A stretch of DNA of 64,000 nt, taken from Usnea hakonensis. Taxonomy: Eukaryota > Ascomycota > Lecanoromycetes > Lecanorales > Parmeliaceae. Below the pieces are notes generated by a model that searched no databases, was not told the origin of the DNA, and saw only the letters and a list, made by a program, of their open reading frames with translations. This document shows, one piece after another, positions 12,563 through 23,935 of the stretch. How positions within the stretch are numbered: the stretch's first letter is position 1; the number at the start of each line of letters is the position of its first letter. The stretch covers positions 30,327 to 94,326 of the forward strand of contig BLJB01000122.1 in NCBI GenBank assembly GCA_013423325.1, in the 5' to 3' direction. Both the position numbers and the translations under genes were made by a program.

Positions 12563-14318
12563 ATGGACTTGCAAGATATACAAAGCTGGCTCAATGAAAT
12601 CTTGAGGGAGGTTTCCATCCAATTTCATAGGGTCCCGGGCTCGGCGATTTTTCTACGATACGTCAAATCAAGTTACCAGAATGATCCTGTGAGGTCTGCT
12701 GTCGAGCTCTTCCTAGTCCTTTTCGCAATCAGATATCTAGCTGCGCCTGCCTACTCAACGCAGAAGCGATCCTACGTGACACTGTCAGAAGAGGCTTGTA
12801 ATCTTCCTTCCTGCCATGGCCTGTTATTAACATTATAAAAGGAGGTTGATGAGCTCGTTGACGAATGGACGCCCGAACCTCTCGTAACACCACAAACCCC
12901 CTTCGAAGAAGCAGAAAATGAGAAAAGGCCTGTGATTGTTGGGTAAGATGCAATAAGGACATGTACGCGTCGTGAACGCTTTGGCTGAAATGACAGGTAC
13001 CAAGACCCACAGGTCCAAGATCGAAATTGTCAAATGGTCGTACAGTCACCAACCTCGCTTCTTACAACTTTTACAACCTTGTCAGCAATGAAACCCTGAA
13101 AGAGAGAGCCATTCAAGTCCTTCGTACCTATGGAGTTGGTCCTTGCAGCCCTCCTGGATTTTACGGCACACAAGACGTACATATCAAGACCGAAGCCGAC
13201 ATAGCAGCACATCTGGGCACACCCGCATGCATAGTCTACGCTCAGGCACTTTCCACAATATCGAGCGTCATATCCGCATTTTCAAAAAGAGGCGACATCA
13301 TCGTCGCGGACAAAGCAGTCAACTATGCCATTCGAAAGGGTATTCAGATATCCCGGAGCACCGTTAGGTGGTATGAACACAATGATATGCAGGATCTACA
13401 GCGCGTGCTGGGAAAGGTTCTGATTGAGCAGGCGAAGAAGCCATTGACGCGGCGATTCATAATTACTGAGGGTCTGTTCGAAAATGTGGGGGATATGATT
13501 GACTTGCCCAAGATTGTACGTTGGCCAGACATCTGTGCTTCTTGCATCCATACTCATTCAGACGTGCTAGATCGAGCTTGGCCGCCAATACAAGTTCCGA
13601 ATCATTCTGGACGAGACCTGGTCCTTTGGCGTGTTGGGCAGGACGGGTCGAGGAATCACCGAACACCAGAATGTGGACGCTGGAGAAGTTGACATGATTG
13701 TCGGCTCTTTGGCGGGACCGTTATGTGCTGGGGGTGGCTTCTGTGCGGGTTCAGATGCTATCGTGGAGCATCAACGGATCTCTGCGTCAGCGTACACGTA
13801 CTCGGCTGCTCTTCCAGCAATGCTTGCTACCACGGCAAGCGAAGTCCTTTCAATGCTACAAACGAGTCCGGAGATGTTGACCACAGTCAGAGAAAACATC
13901 AGGACCATGTGGGCGCAGTTGGACCCGCGGAGTGACTGGATACACTGTACCAGTTCTGCTGATAATCCTATCATGATTCTGGCGTTCAGACCAGACTTCC
14001 TTGCCAAACAAAAGTTGGGAGTAGCAGATCAAGAGCAGCTCTTCCAAGAAGTTGTCGATGAGGTCAGTCGAAGCCAGGATCCTCCACAGAGCATGATGGC
14101 ATTACTGATCAGCTTTCTAGACGTTGGCAAACGGTGTGTTGGTAACGAGGCTCAAGAGTATGCCCCGAGCGATTAATGCAACGACCAAAGACATCGGATG
14201 GGAGCTTCAGCCGGCATTGAAGGTCTGCATCACTTCTGGACTCTCCAAGAAGGAGGTTGAAAGGGCTGGAATCACCATCAGACACGCAGTCACCAAAATT
14301 GTAAATAAACGGCGATGA
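12563..14318 (+). CDS. LCB1: serine palmitoyltransferase subunit 1
   Basis: ER-membrane subunit of the first enzyme of sphingolipid synthesis (serine + palmitoyl-CoA to 3-ketodihydrosphingosine); pairs with LCB2. Exons 12563-12793, 12842-12942, 13005-13515, 13571-14062 and 14121-14318 give 510 aa, the usual length. An N-terminal membrane helix (VELFLVLFAIRYLAAPAY) precedes EVDELVDEWTPEPLV. The aminotransferase-class-II fold shows GVGPCSPPGFYGTQDVH, FSKRGDIIVADKAVNYAIRKG, FRIILDETWSFGVLGRTGRG and GSLAGPLCAGGGFC. No PLP-binding lysine is present, as expected for LCB1. The start is the first in-frame ATG. The exon 1-2 junction only works in frame with a GC donor (GAG|GCTTGT at 12794). LCB1 acts upstream of AUR1, also in this window. 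Confidence 0.95.
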
Positions 14319-15285
14319 AGAAATAGCAGGAAGGCAAGAGGGGTCATTGTTTAAATGTGGCGGCTTCATCATACCAGTGTGGCCCGTTGAATATGGAATG
14401 GACTGGATCATATGAAGAAAGCAGCAAACCCATTTTCATGCGAAATCTTTAATTACCACATTTAGGTACCTACAGTACTTGGGTACAAGTACTTTAAAAT
14501 GATAAATTATAGTTTTTCCCTAAGGTAGCAGCAGCCTATCAGAATGGTCTGGTTCCTGGGTAAGCGCGCGCCGTGCCGCCGTCTCAAGGACTATCGAATT
14601 TCCCCACTCATCATCATTATTACAGTACCTAGTATTGTTATTTATAGAGAAAGAAGGTGAATGGTAATGAATTTTGGGAATCTTATGTGACTTACTTATG
14701 CATTTAATAAGGTAAATAAGAGTAAATGGTTCAAAGCATGCAGGCGGACAAGATGAATGCCAGAATCCAAATCCAAGACACTGAAAGGGGGAAGGGGGTG
14801 TTTGAATTACTCTAAGACTAAACGGATGTATCAGGTCGCAACTCGCAAGTCGCAACTAACGAGCTCAGAGAAAAAAGGAGGCGCCCAAGAGGTCTTACCT
14901 ACTATCACCTACCACCTACCACCTACCACCTACCACCTCTCTTTTCAAGAATCCCTAGGTACCTGTTGAGGTATCAAGTGAGGGTTCACGCAACCCACAT
15001 TCCTTTTATCAGCTATAGTACCTTACCTTAGCCTACCATCATTTTTTCCCCTTTTTATCTACGTATTCAAGTTGGATTACCACTCTCTTCAAGTCCGGCC
15101 GGAAGTCCATTCCCATTCCTTTCTGCTACCGTCCTACCCAACAACAAAGACTCAGACTCTCCTTGTTACCCACTGACCCACAAGACACTGGGATATTTCA
15201 ACACGTCGCTGCCATCGCTAACCCCGACCAAGTTTGCTTCTCTCTGCTGAGCCTGAATGCTCCCGACCAAAACGATTCTATCCTC
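14319..15285. other. intergenic LCB1-GH17
   Basis: LCB1 3' flank and GH17 promoter. It contains the CTACCAC tandem repeat (14902-14936) and several GGTACCT/TACCTTACCTTA motifs near 14465, 14958 and 15019. No supported gene. Confidence 0.5.
14902..14936. repeat. CTACCAC heptamer tandem repeat (5 units)
   Basis: Five head-to-tail 7-bp units; the first has T for C (CTATCAC) and the rest are exact. Confidence 0.9.
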
Positions 15286-17585
15286 ATGAAGACTCGACTC
15301 ATATTATTTATCGGTTGCGCGACATTTCTACGGCTAGCCAGGTCGCAAGGACATCATGGTATGGAATTTGGTCAATTCCGCATCCGGGAACCACACAGAG
15401 CCACACACTAATTTAAATCAGACCATCTCAAACATCACCACGCCAAACGGCAAGACGTCTGTTCAGATGTTGTCACCGATGTCGTCACTGACATAGACTA
15501 TGTCACCTATGACTCTGAGGACGTGATTGTGTACGTTAACGACGCAAACCAACCGGTTTCCACAACCACGGTGAGTACAACGTTCGAAAGACTCTTGCCG
15601 TTCAATGCCATATCTGAGTCTCAAGCCCTGTCACTGGAGGAAATGATGCTTCCCGCTCCCCAAGTCTGTTTTCCGGCCAAGATGATCTTCCTCAAACGGC
15701 CTATAGTAATTTGATAATCTGCAGGTATACAATGGACTCGTTCCAAACACCAAGGCCCCGGCGCCATCACCTTCTAGCCTCCCACCGCCTTCCGCCGAGG
15801 CAACTTCTACCTCACCATCGCCTTCCGCCGATTCACCTTCTGTCTCTCCAGCGCCTTCTGCCGAGTCGCCTTCTATCCCTCCAGCGGCTCCCGCAGAGTC
15901 CCCTTCCCCGTCTCCAACTTCCTCTTCGCCACCGGCTCTAGCTCCTGTCCCATCGCCAGTCCTTCAACCTACCCAGACAGTGGCTTCCGTGCCTTCATCC
16001 AGCCCAAGTCCGAAGCCAAGTCCAGAAATATCCGGCTCGGGTGGTCCAGGTTTCGGCTCCGCTGTAGCCTACACGCCATACAACGCTGACCAATCCTGCA
16101 AAAGCACATCACAAGTGGCGGCCGATTTTCAAAAAATTAGCGGTTTCGATGTTGTACGGCTTTACGGCACGGATTGTAACCAAATCAGCAATGTAATCGC
16201 TGCGACGCATAGCAACGTCAAGCTTTATCTTGGTATCTTCGATATCAATTCCATACAGAGCGAAGTCCAAATTATATCCTCGGTATGGCCTAGTCCCGTG
16301 TTACTTCATCGATGCAGGACATATTCTCTGCTTCTTAACCCTTCATATAACTTGACCGTGTTTCGACGGAAACGTGCTGACTCAAAGTCTCCGACAGGCG
16401 GTCAACGGGGACTGGTCGCTCGTCAACAGCGTTACGTACGTAAAGTCGGAGCTCATCCTTCGTGTTTGGTGATGGAATCGAGTCATAGACATGTACCGGG
16501 AGCAAGAGACCCTACTACAGGACCTGTGCTACCCAATTTCCTACCTTGAACAAGCAATGCTGACTGCGATTCTGCGTAGTGTGGGAAATGAGCTGGTGAA
16601 CACCGGCAAGGCATCGGCATCACAAGTCGTTGCCGCAATCGCTAGTGCTAAGACTACCCTAAAAGCCGCTGGCTATGACGGGCCAGTCGCTACTGTTGAT
16701 ACTATGAGTAAGCATACGTTTCTGAGGCTCTTCTTCATGGTTGGTTCTGTAGTTCGTTCCCTAGGATTTCCGTGTCATAACCTCATGCTCCTGTCATGCT
16801 ATATGATCATGTCTTTCGGCTTTCGACTTCATAGCAGAGACGAAAGATTGACATCAAACTTCTAGTGGCTATGAAAAACAACATCGAGATTTGTTCTGCT
16901 TCCGACTTTTGTGCCATCAATTGTCATGCATTCTTCGATGGCAATACCTTGCCCGAGGACGCGGGAGAATTCGTCCAGAGTTGGGTCAAGCAAATCTCAG
17001 AAGCTGCAGGAGGAAAGACGACCATCGTGACTGGTACGTGTTTTCAGAATCCACACTCCCTTTTGTGAGCCTAATCATGAGCTACGAAATATTCCTTGGG
17101 AAGATTCATTCGTGTATCACGACTCACTCCACGAAGAAGCAAAACTGACGTTGAATTCACAACCAGAGTCAGGATGGCCTCATCAAGGCGACCCCAACAA
17201 TAAAGCCATCCCGAGTCCGGAAAATCAAGCAGCGGCCATCGCTAGCCTGAAAGCGGCTTTTGGTGGCGGCTCGAATATAGTTCTATACAATTCTTACAAT
17301 GATCTTTGGAAGTCGGACTCGGCAGGTACTTTTGGGTGAGTGCTCATTATACACATTCATGAGCTGTTCCGCGTGCTGACCTCTCATTAGAGCGGAGAAG
17401 TGTACGTATTTTCGGAATCAATTTTCCCTCTTCCTAGCCTCCTTATGAGCGCTGGGAGATGTCTTGGAGTATCCCTTCCTCAAACTCTTCAGAAGTGTTT
17501 CAAGGTTGCTATACGTCCACCAAGAAAGCAAGACTGACTCAAATCACAATCAGATTGGGGAATACTTGGAGACAGCCCGGACTAG
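15286..17585 (+). CDS. secreted GH17 beta-1,3-glucanase / glucanosyltransferase-like cell-wall protein
   Basis: Soluble cell-wall (SCW4/SCW10/MP65-like) GH17 protein predicted to act on wall beta-1,3-glucan. Nine exons: 15286-15358, 15422-15570, 15725-16282, 16398-16435, 16580-16707, 16866-17033, 17167-17335, 17391-17401 and 17554-17585 (441 aa). The start MKTRLILFIGCATFLRLARS is a signal peptide. A Lys-Arg site (HHHAKRQDVC) suggests Kex2 processing. Exon 3 opens with a long Ser/Pro-rich linker with repeated SPSPSADSP-like units. The GH17 domain shows AYTPYNADQSCK, DVVRLYGTDC, SVGNELVNTG (acid/base Glu), CAINCHAFFDG and TESGWPHQGDP (nucleophile Glu), ending AEKYWGILGDSPD. Both catalytic residues are intact; the nucleophile codon is split by an intron. 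Exon 8 is an 11-nt micro-exon. Confidence 0.9.
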
Positions 17586-18304
17586 TTTGTTTTTTGCGAG
17601 AGTCATGCAATGCTAATATCCCTGGCTGTTCGGTCCCATCGTCCTTATCGCAAACGAGTGTACGTTGGACAGGTGTACTTGTAACGAAGGGGGTGGAAAG
17701 TGGACGGAGGCCGAGGGGGGGTGGGTCTGTATGCAGCGGTGGCGTACAGAAGTGGTCGACCCTGCTTTTCTATGATATCCTTTTTGTTCTGTAAAGCTGT
17801 GATCGTGCATAGTGTCTCATCTAGGCGAGAGATGCTTCTGAAGTTCTGTACAAATAGGCGCGAGGCATGGCGTGGTTAATACTTACTACTGAATCGAAGC
17901 TGTTCCATGCAATTTTCCATGTGGACGAATCTTTGATTGTCTCTGTTGTAAAGTAACTTCGTGCCAGAGAATGTGAAGCCCGGCCTGAGATGGCACTCCT
18001 CCTAAAGGCAAATCGCTTGGCGTTTGCGCGTATAGCAGGGTTGTATTATTTTTTATTGATAACAAGCCAGACAGCCATACCACCCAAGTGGAAGTCAATT
18101 CAGGAGTATCAGCCAACGTCTGGGCGAAGGCCGACCATGATGATTCGAAGCATAGAGGTAGGTGTACCTGCACATAGGTTTTCGCGAAGTTGAATTTCCA
18201 CAAAATCATTAATAGGATGTCCCTATTCCACAGCATCTTCCGGTTCCATTCTCGTTGGTGATGTTCGTAATCATTGCTTCGTAATGCGCAGGCCTCCCAC
18301 ATCG
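17586..18304. other. intergenic, convergent GH17 / RBA50
   Basis: Space between two convergent genes, presumably both 3' UTRs. A 152-codon antisense ORF (17886-18344) overlaps the end of RBA50 and shows no domain. Nothing else is supported. Confidence 0.5.
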
Positions 18305-19666
18305 TCACCGGCCCCTCCATTTCCTTCCACCGCCTTTGCGCCATAGCCAGCTGGCCTCGGTCGCGGTAACCCAGACACTTCTGTTTCCTGACTCCTCGCC
18401 CTTTGCAGCCGCCGCCACTATTCCATCCACAACCCTCCCCTGATCCATCAGCTCCCAGAGCCCCTCACACAAATCTTCCCCTTCCCGTCCGAAATCGCCT
18501 CTGCCGAGCCTATACAGCATTCGACCGAGCGTTTGGTATGCAATGCACCGCTGAGCGGGGTAGGCACTGCGCGCGAGATGTGCGAGCTCAGGAACTGTAT
18601 AGCCGGCGGAGGACGGCGCATGGGCGTGGTGATGGAGGCCTTTAAATTGAGAGATCTGAGCGGAAAGGCGGGGTGGTAGGAGACGGCCGCGGAAATCGAA
18701 GCGGAGGGAGGACGGTGTGAAAGTTTCTTGTGTGGCAGAGTAAACAGAGTCCTTCTCTGCTTTAGGATCGATGGGGGTCATCCAGGCCATGGCAGAGGGG
18801 TCGGACGGCAAGGAGGGGAAGTAATTTGAGTGAAGGGCGGAGAGGAAGTTGGGATCTGAAGGGTCAAGTTCTGGCGGCTTGGGTGGTTGAGGAAAATGCA
18901 TACTTAATGGTGGTGGCACAGGAGTTTGGGAGGCTGGCTGTAGATCGAGGGGTGGATGCAGGGGGGAGGCATCTGGATCGGACCACAGTGGGAGACTCGG
19001 TCTCGCTGATCCGATCGAAGGAGATGTTGGGTCCTGCTCCGCTTCTCGCTTTTCGGGATCATGTTCTATTAGAAGTGCTTTTGAGGGCAAAGATGCCTCG
19101 ATTTGATGCGGTCGCATTTCGCCCCTCGAATCATTTCGTCCGTCGTCGATATTCGCCTTTTTGAGCAGTCTTTCGATGACCGATGCGCTTAGGCTTCCCA
19201 TGAGTTCCTTCCTAGCCTCTTCGATCTCCTCATCTGACATTTGTACAAGCCGCTGCTTATTCTCTTGGTCGATTGAAGGGTCCTTCCACCTGTTGGTCAC
19301 ATCTATCTGTTGCCCACTCCTTACAGCTGCAGCACTGTTACTGTCCCCTGGCTGTGAGAGATATGGTGATGCAATGTCGGGACCGGCATGCCTTTCTGAC
19401 TGGTTGACGTCTTTGAACAGGTTATCTTTCCTCTGCTTGAACATCGAAGGACCAGTCCTAGTCTTGTGTGCTGGGAAACCAGTCTCGGAGCTCTTAAATT
19501 TAGGCGAAGCTGGGGGTTTGGCATCTGACGAAGCTTCTCGCTCTCTGATATCTCCTACAAGACCGAAGTTGAAGCCAGGTAGCTGCGCTGATCTAGAGGA
19601 GTGGGCGCCATGAGGCTCATGGTCAGCGTCCAAATCGATATGAAAGCGTTGACCTCGCACTGCCAT
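18305..19666 (-). CDS. RBA50: RNA polymerase II-associated protein 1-like (RPAP1/RBA50)
   Basis: Single exon, 453 aa, reading from MAVRGQRFHIDLD at 19666; the open frame extends further upstream but this ATG gives a sensible fungal start. RPAP1/Rba50 works in cytoplasmic assembly and nuclear import of RNA polymerase II. An RPAP1_N-type segment is visible at ~aa 147-190 (MSDEEIEEARKELMGSLSAS, VIERLLKKANID). An RPAP1_C-type segment lies at ~aa 320-395 (LRFDFRGRLLPP, HHHAHAPSSAGYTVPELAHL, RSAYPAQRCIAYQTLGRML). The middle is Pro-rich and disordered. It is much shorter than animal RPAP1 but normal for fungi. The assignment rests on both signature segments in the right order. Confidence 0.88.
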   Translation of the reverse strand: MAVRGQRFHIDLDADHEPHGAHSSRSAQLPGFNFGLVGDIREREASSDAKPPASPKFKSSETGFPAHKTRTGPSMFKQRKDNLFKDVNQSERHAGPDIASPYLSQPGDSNSAAAVRSGQQIDVTNRWKDPSIDQENKQRLVQMSDEEIEEARKELMGSLSASVIERLLKKANIDDGRNDSRGEMRPHQIEASLPSKALLIEHDPEKREAEQDPTSPSIGSARPSLPLWSDPDASPLHPPLDLQPASQTPVPPPLSMHFPQPPKPPELDPSDPNFLSALHSNYFPSLPSDPSAMAWMTPIDPKAEKDSVYSATQETFTPSSLRFDFRGRLLPPRLSAQISQFKGLHHHAHAPSSAGYTVPELAHLARSAYPAQRCIAYQTLGRMLYRLGRGDFGREGEDLCEGLWELMDQGRVVDGIVAAAAKGEESGNRSVWVTATEASWLWRKGGGRKWRGR

Positions 19667-20737
19667 GGTGAATTTGATATAGAAGGTCGGAATGATAATA
19701 CTGTAAAACCGAATCTTCTCATATTTCCATGTAAGAGTAATGAAGATGGCATTCCCATTCCATGTGCCGCGCTTCAATAAAAGCGGCTTATAGCACTTAA
19801 CTCCGAGGCTGCGTCAAGCCTTTATTCATAGCCCCATACTCCGTAAGGGTCACCAGATCAAAATATCAAAATATCAAAATATTCAAAATATTCAAAATAT
19901 TCAAAATATCAAAAGATCAAAAGAGGAAAAGAGGAAAAGAGGAAAAGAGTAAAAGAGTAAAAGAGCCAAATATCAAAAGAACAGACCTGAGACCAGAGAC
20001 ATATAGAAGTCCTCGTCCTTTCTCGCTTTCTCCTCTTTGTGCTCCTCCCAATCATTCTGTACATAACTCTGTCGTGCCTTTCATTCCAAGTGTTCTCATG
20101 TGAAGTTGCAGTATGCAATGTGCAGTCCGAGGTAGCCGCTGCACCCTGCCGCCCCACATGTCTTACTCTCACACTTTCCGTCCTCTTTTCGTCCAGTCTG
20201 TTATTGCTTGCTCATTGATGCTGCACAGTCTGATCTATGTGACGCAAATCGAGCACAAGGATCCGTGTGCTCTGTATAATGATGCTCATCATCGTCGTCG
20301 TCATAATGTATCCGATTTCACGGGTCTCCGTTCCAAAATTCCGTACAATGTTGTTTCGTTGCGGGACTTTTTCCTGTATGAGACCGGTTGTCAAGGCAGC
20401 CATCTGCGTTTGCCAGCCTTAAGTGGAAGATTTTATTGAGGATGGTCCGGAGACGAGCTTAACGCTACCAAAGATTGATGTCTAAGGCGCCGTCGGAACA
20501 GGCACAAAGACCCGGAACTCCGTGTCTTACACCGACTTCAATGAGGCAGAGTACAGGATGACTTTTCTAGTGAAAGACTGCGGCCTTTTCTGTCTCCGCC
20601 ATCCAAGCTTCGTAAAACTTCTCGCCGCTGTCCCGCTGGTGAAATCGCAGTCCAATCACTGTGTAGGGCTTCGACTTGAAGTTTGCAAGCTTTCATAACC
20701 TCTTCTCCCCCTTTAGCTGCCAGTCAACCTCTCCGAG
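19667..20737. other. intergenic between divergent RBA50 and membrane-protein gene
   Basis: Contains a graded A-rich repeat (19857-19972), listed separately. Short ORFs in it lack family features. Confidence 0.5.
19857..19972. repeat. graded A-rich tandem repeat (about 8-11 bp units)
   Basis: Successive blocks change by small steps: ATATCAAA units, then TATTCAAA units, then AGAGGAAA units, then AGAGTAAA units, each repeated two to four times. It reads as a satellite that mutated and re-expanded while drifting along its length. Confidence 0.85.
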
Positions 20738-21964
20738 ATGTCTTCGACGTCCGGTATTGCTGCAACATGCCCCCTCAATGTTACATTTTATGCGTGCGAG
20801 TTTGGGGAGAGATTCCTCGGCTGTTGTGCAAATGGCAGTCCGGCCGTTACATGCACCACTGGGTGCCCTCAAGAGGATCTCCTACCAGCAAGTTTTGAAA
20901 AGGAATATTACGCCTATACCACCAGCGCAGCGTGTACGCAAGGTAGTTGGTGGTCTTGCGGAGATACATCACCGCCATTCTTAGGCTGTTGCTTGTCCAA
21001 TCCTTGCCTTAATGGCTGTCCAGCCACTGACTTGAGAGCTGCGATCTTCTCCCCAAACCAAACGGACAACCCGCTGTACTCAGCGAATCTAGACGCTTTT
21101 ATTGTGGCTTCATCGACGGCATCGTCTTCCACTTCCAAGGCTGCGTCGTCGACTTCATTTCATGCCACTGGAGCTGTTTATTCCACCGTTACTAGCCCAT
21201 CGCCTATTCACAAGAATCCGACGAAAGAAATAGTGGGAGCGGTGACAGGTGGAATCGTAGCTGTGGGCTTTATCTTCATTGGAGTGCTACTACTATACCG
21301 CCGCCTGAGGTCCCAAAGGAAAAGAGGTTCGCATTCAGCTGGAAGGGTTGAGCATGGAAGCATCAAAGGTACGCTGACATTATAGTCTTATTCCGGCAAT
21401 TGTCTCCCCAATTGACATTGAGTAGACACCGTACTTCAAAGCCCAGTGAAATCCAAAGCTTCTCGCCACGAGAACGAAGCATCCCATAACCTATCAATTA
21501 CAACAACCACCAACAATTTCAAAGAGAGCGGAGTGCCAACCCAGGATATTCGAAGATTGAATCTTATGTCTTACATAGAGCCTACAATACCGTTGGGGAC
21601 TCCTCCTGCAACAAGAAGCGCTGCCCAAGAAAATCGCGAAGGGAACAACACGCCACACGAGCTCCCCCTAAATCACGCCCCGCTCCCAGAGATTGCAAGT
21701 TCGGATCAACCAAAGTCGTTTTACGAGCTTCCGTCATCCGACCCTACGATCATCCATCCAGAAGCCTTGCAACCAGCTAAGCCAGTCTTTAGGCCATACT
21801 CTGCGTCTAGCCTGTCCCCAAACCCACAGGCGTATAGACTAGGCTTCAGGCCCCACTCTCCTTCCCATCTGTCCATGGTTTCTTCTCTTGATGGTTCGCC
21901 TTCATCTCCCTATGGCTTGTCTCCTATTTCTATCACCAACGACGGCACAAGTGCGGAAGTCTAG
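20738..21964 (+). CDS. single-pass membrane protein with duplicated Cys-rich ectodomain
   Basis: Unrecognised fungal protein, 389 aa, exons 20738-21368 and 21426-21964. Residues ~1-125 contain two copies of one Cys pattern: FGERFLGCCANG...TTGCPQEDL and TSPPFLGCCLSN...NGCPATDL. A Ser/Thr-rich stalk (SSTASSSTSKAASSTS) leads to one membrane helix (IVGAVTGGIVAVGFIFIGVLLLY), a basic RRLRSQRKRG stop-transfer and a ~160-residue Ser/Pro-rich cytosolic tail. There is no clear N-terminal signal peptide from the chosen ATG, so it could be a signal-anchor (type III) protein or have an unseen upstream exon. The architecture resembles wall-stress sensors, but the Cys domain does not match WSC as I know it. 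Function unknown. Confidence 0.82.
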
Positions 21965-23898
21965 ATGACAATCGGCACGAAGTCAGGGGTTCTCAACGCC
22001 TGCAGAGCAATGGTTTGGAAGGACACGCGAGATATGCGTCAATAATGTAGCAACAATGTAGGATTTCTGCAAGACGGGACTGGGCGGCTGAGAGCTGTAG
22101 ATAATCTGATGTAATCTCTATGAACGCAAAAATGCTTCCACAAATCATTCTCCCGTTGAGAGAGACCGCACGCCCAGTATCTGTAGAGCTACACGTCTCG
22201 TCTCCACTGTAAATGCCGCTGCTCCTTCGATGCGTTTGTCTTTTACAAGACGCAGTGTTGTAATACGTTATACCTCTTCAGAAATACCAGCTATCAGGAG
22301 TTGAAATGAGGGCGATCACCCGGTATGACTTGTGAGCAATCTGTGTTTTTGGAATATGTTACGTCGGTTTCTGGCATCATAACGATATCCATAAGCCAGC
22401 GACCTCTTCTCTAGGATACCTCGAAAGCATCATTACCCGAGGAGGCATCGCCGTCCGACCAGAAGAATCTTGGAAGGAGCGCGCCCCGCCTCTCTAATTG
22501 GCTTTGACATTTCTTCTTGTTTGGTGGTGTCATTCTTGGTTACTGTATGGAACCCGCAAATTTCCATATGATCTGGGGCTTCTTGACCTCAGTCCCCTTT
22601 CTCTCACATTTGGTCTTTAATCTCGATCCGCCCTTTGAGACATCATCCTCATATCCTAATGATCAACCAAGCCTTGGTTCATGTCGGTTTCTTATGACGG
22701 CTGTGTCCATCACGCCCCGTCTCGCCTTCTTTGCAGCGGCTCTGAATTTGGGATAGCAGGAGCTTTCCGGAAGAGAGGGAAATGCTTAGCGCCAGTCACA
22801 TATCCATGCTTCGCCCGACTTAGACAATATCCTTGCGGAACGGCTGGTCTATCTTTTCGTCGTTTTACCACTGATTCCACAAACAGACTTGCACGTCGTG
22901 AATGTACATTTTCTCTGAGATACGGGAGGTGGCTACAATCTTGCCTTTGCACAGACACGGTTTTGTACCAGGTTTTATAATAAGCAAAAGAAACCAGAGA
23001 CGCCTGGTGATCAATACGAGAGTGTGGAGAGACGATATGTAGATGAGATTTGGTCAATGGATCGGATCTGGCCTTACTATTTGTTGGTGACGCTTATGCG
23101 CAAGGGCCAGGGCAGATGATCAAATGCTGTTGCAAGCAAAAGCTATGGTAAATGCCGGGCTAGGTTTAGGGGGCGGCCATGGTGCCATGTTGTGCAACAG
23201 TAAACTTGATGCGAGTGGTACATGTAAGTAAATGGTCTTTTACAAGAGGATTGAGGAAGAGTAAAATAGGCAAGCTTTACGCTGAGATGTAAAATACATG
23301 GAGTGAAATTTTTATATAAAGTAAGATAAGAAAGTAAAGTACGGAGTAGGTGAAAGCAATCAAATATACGGGGATTCTGTGACACTGACACGGACGGAAA
23401 TATACTTAAAGTTTTTCCGGGAAAAGCTAGCCGCTTTACGCGACGCCACACTACCGAGACCACCACCAAAAATCCTCTTGACACTAAAGTACAGTACCTT
23501 ATTCAGTAAGGTAAGGTATTTTACTTGACGGATCCCTGACTCCTAAGCTCTACACTACTGCATCTCGGCCGGGAAGGGAAGCAACTTCTAAGGTAAGGTA
23601 GATATCTGAGCCATGGTAGCACCATCATCCTACACCCACGAATCATCAACCATCTCGACAAATAACCACCAAGAAATGTGTAGAAGAAAGCTGGACAACA
23701 TTTTGATACTCTTGAAAAGCTGCTGCAAGGAAAATGGAGGCTCTGCTTATGATGATCTATAGCAAATGCCAGACGGCGGGGCTACCTTTGGCGAACAGAT
23801 TGAATGCTTGTAATTGGTTGGCAGGAATCAGCAAGACGGGCCCCCTCCTCCCATCACACCCCCCCCCCCCCCCCCCCCCCCCCCCTCCCCCCTCNNAC

Positions 23899-23935
<37 letters not shown>

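Noticed and set aside
17886..18344. 152-codon ORF next to RBA50, minus strand
   Set aside because: Overlaps the RBA50 stop region, has no recognisable fold or homologous motif; more likely 3' UTR.
22517..23057. Overlapping ORFs on both strands downstream of the membrane-protein gene
   Set aside because: Neither strand shows a family signature, splice-supported extension or signal peptide.
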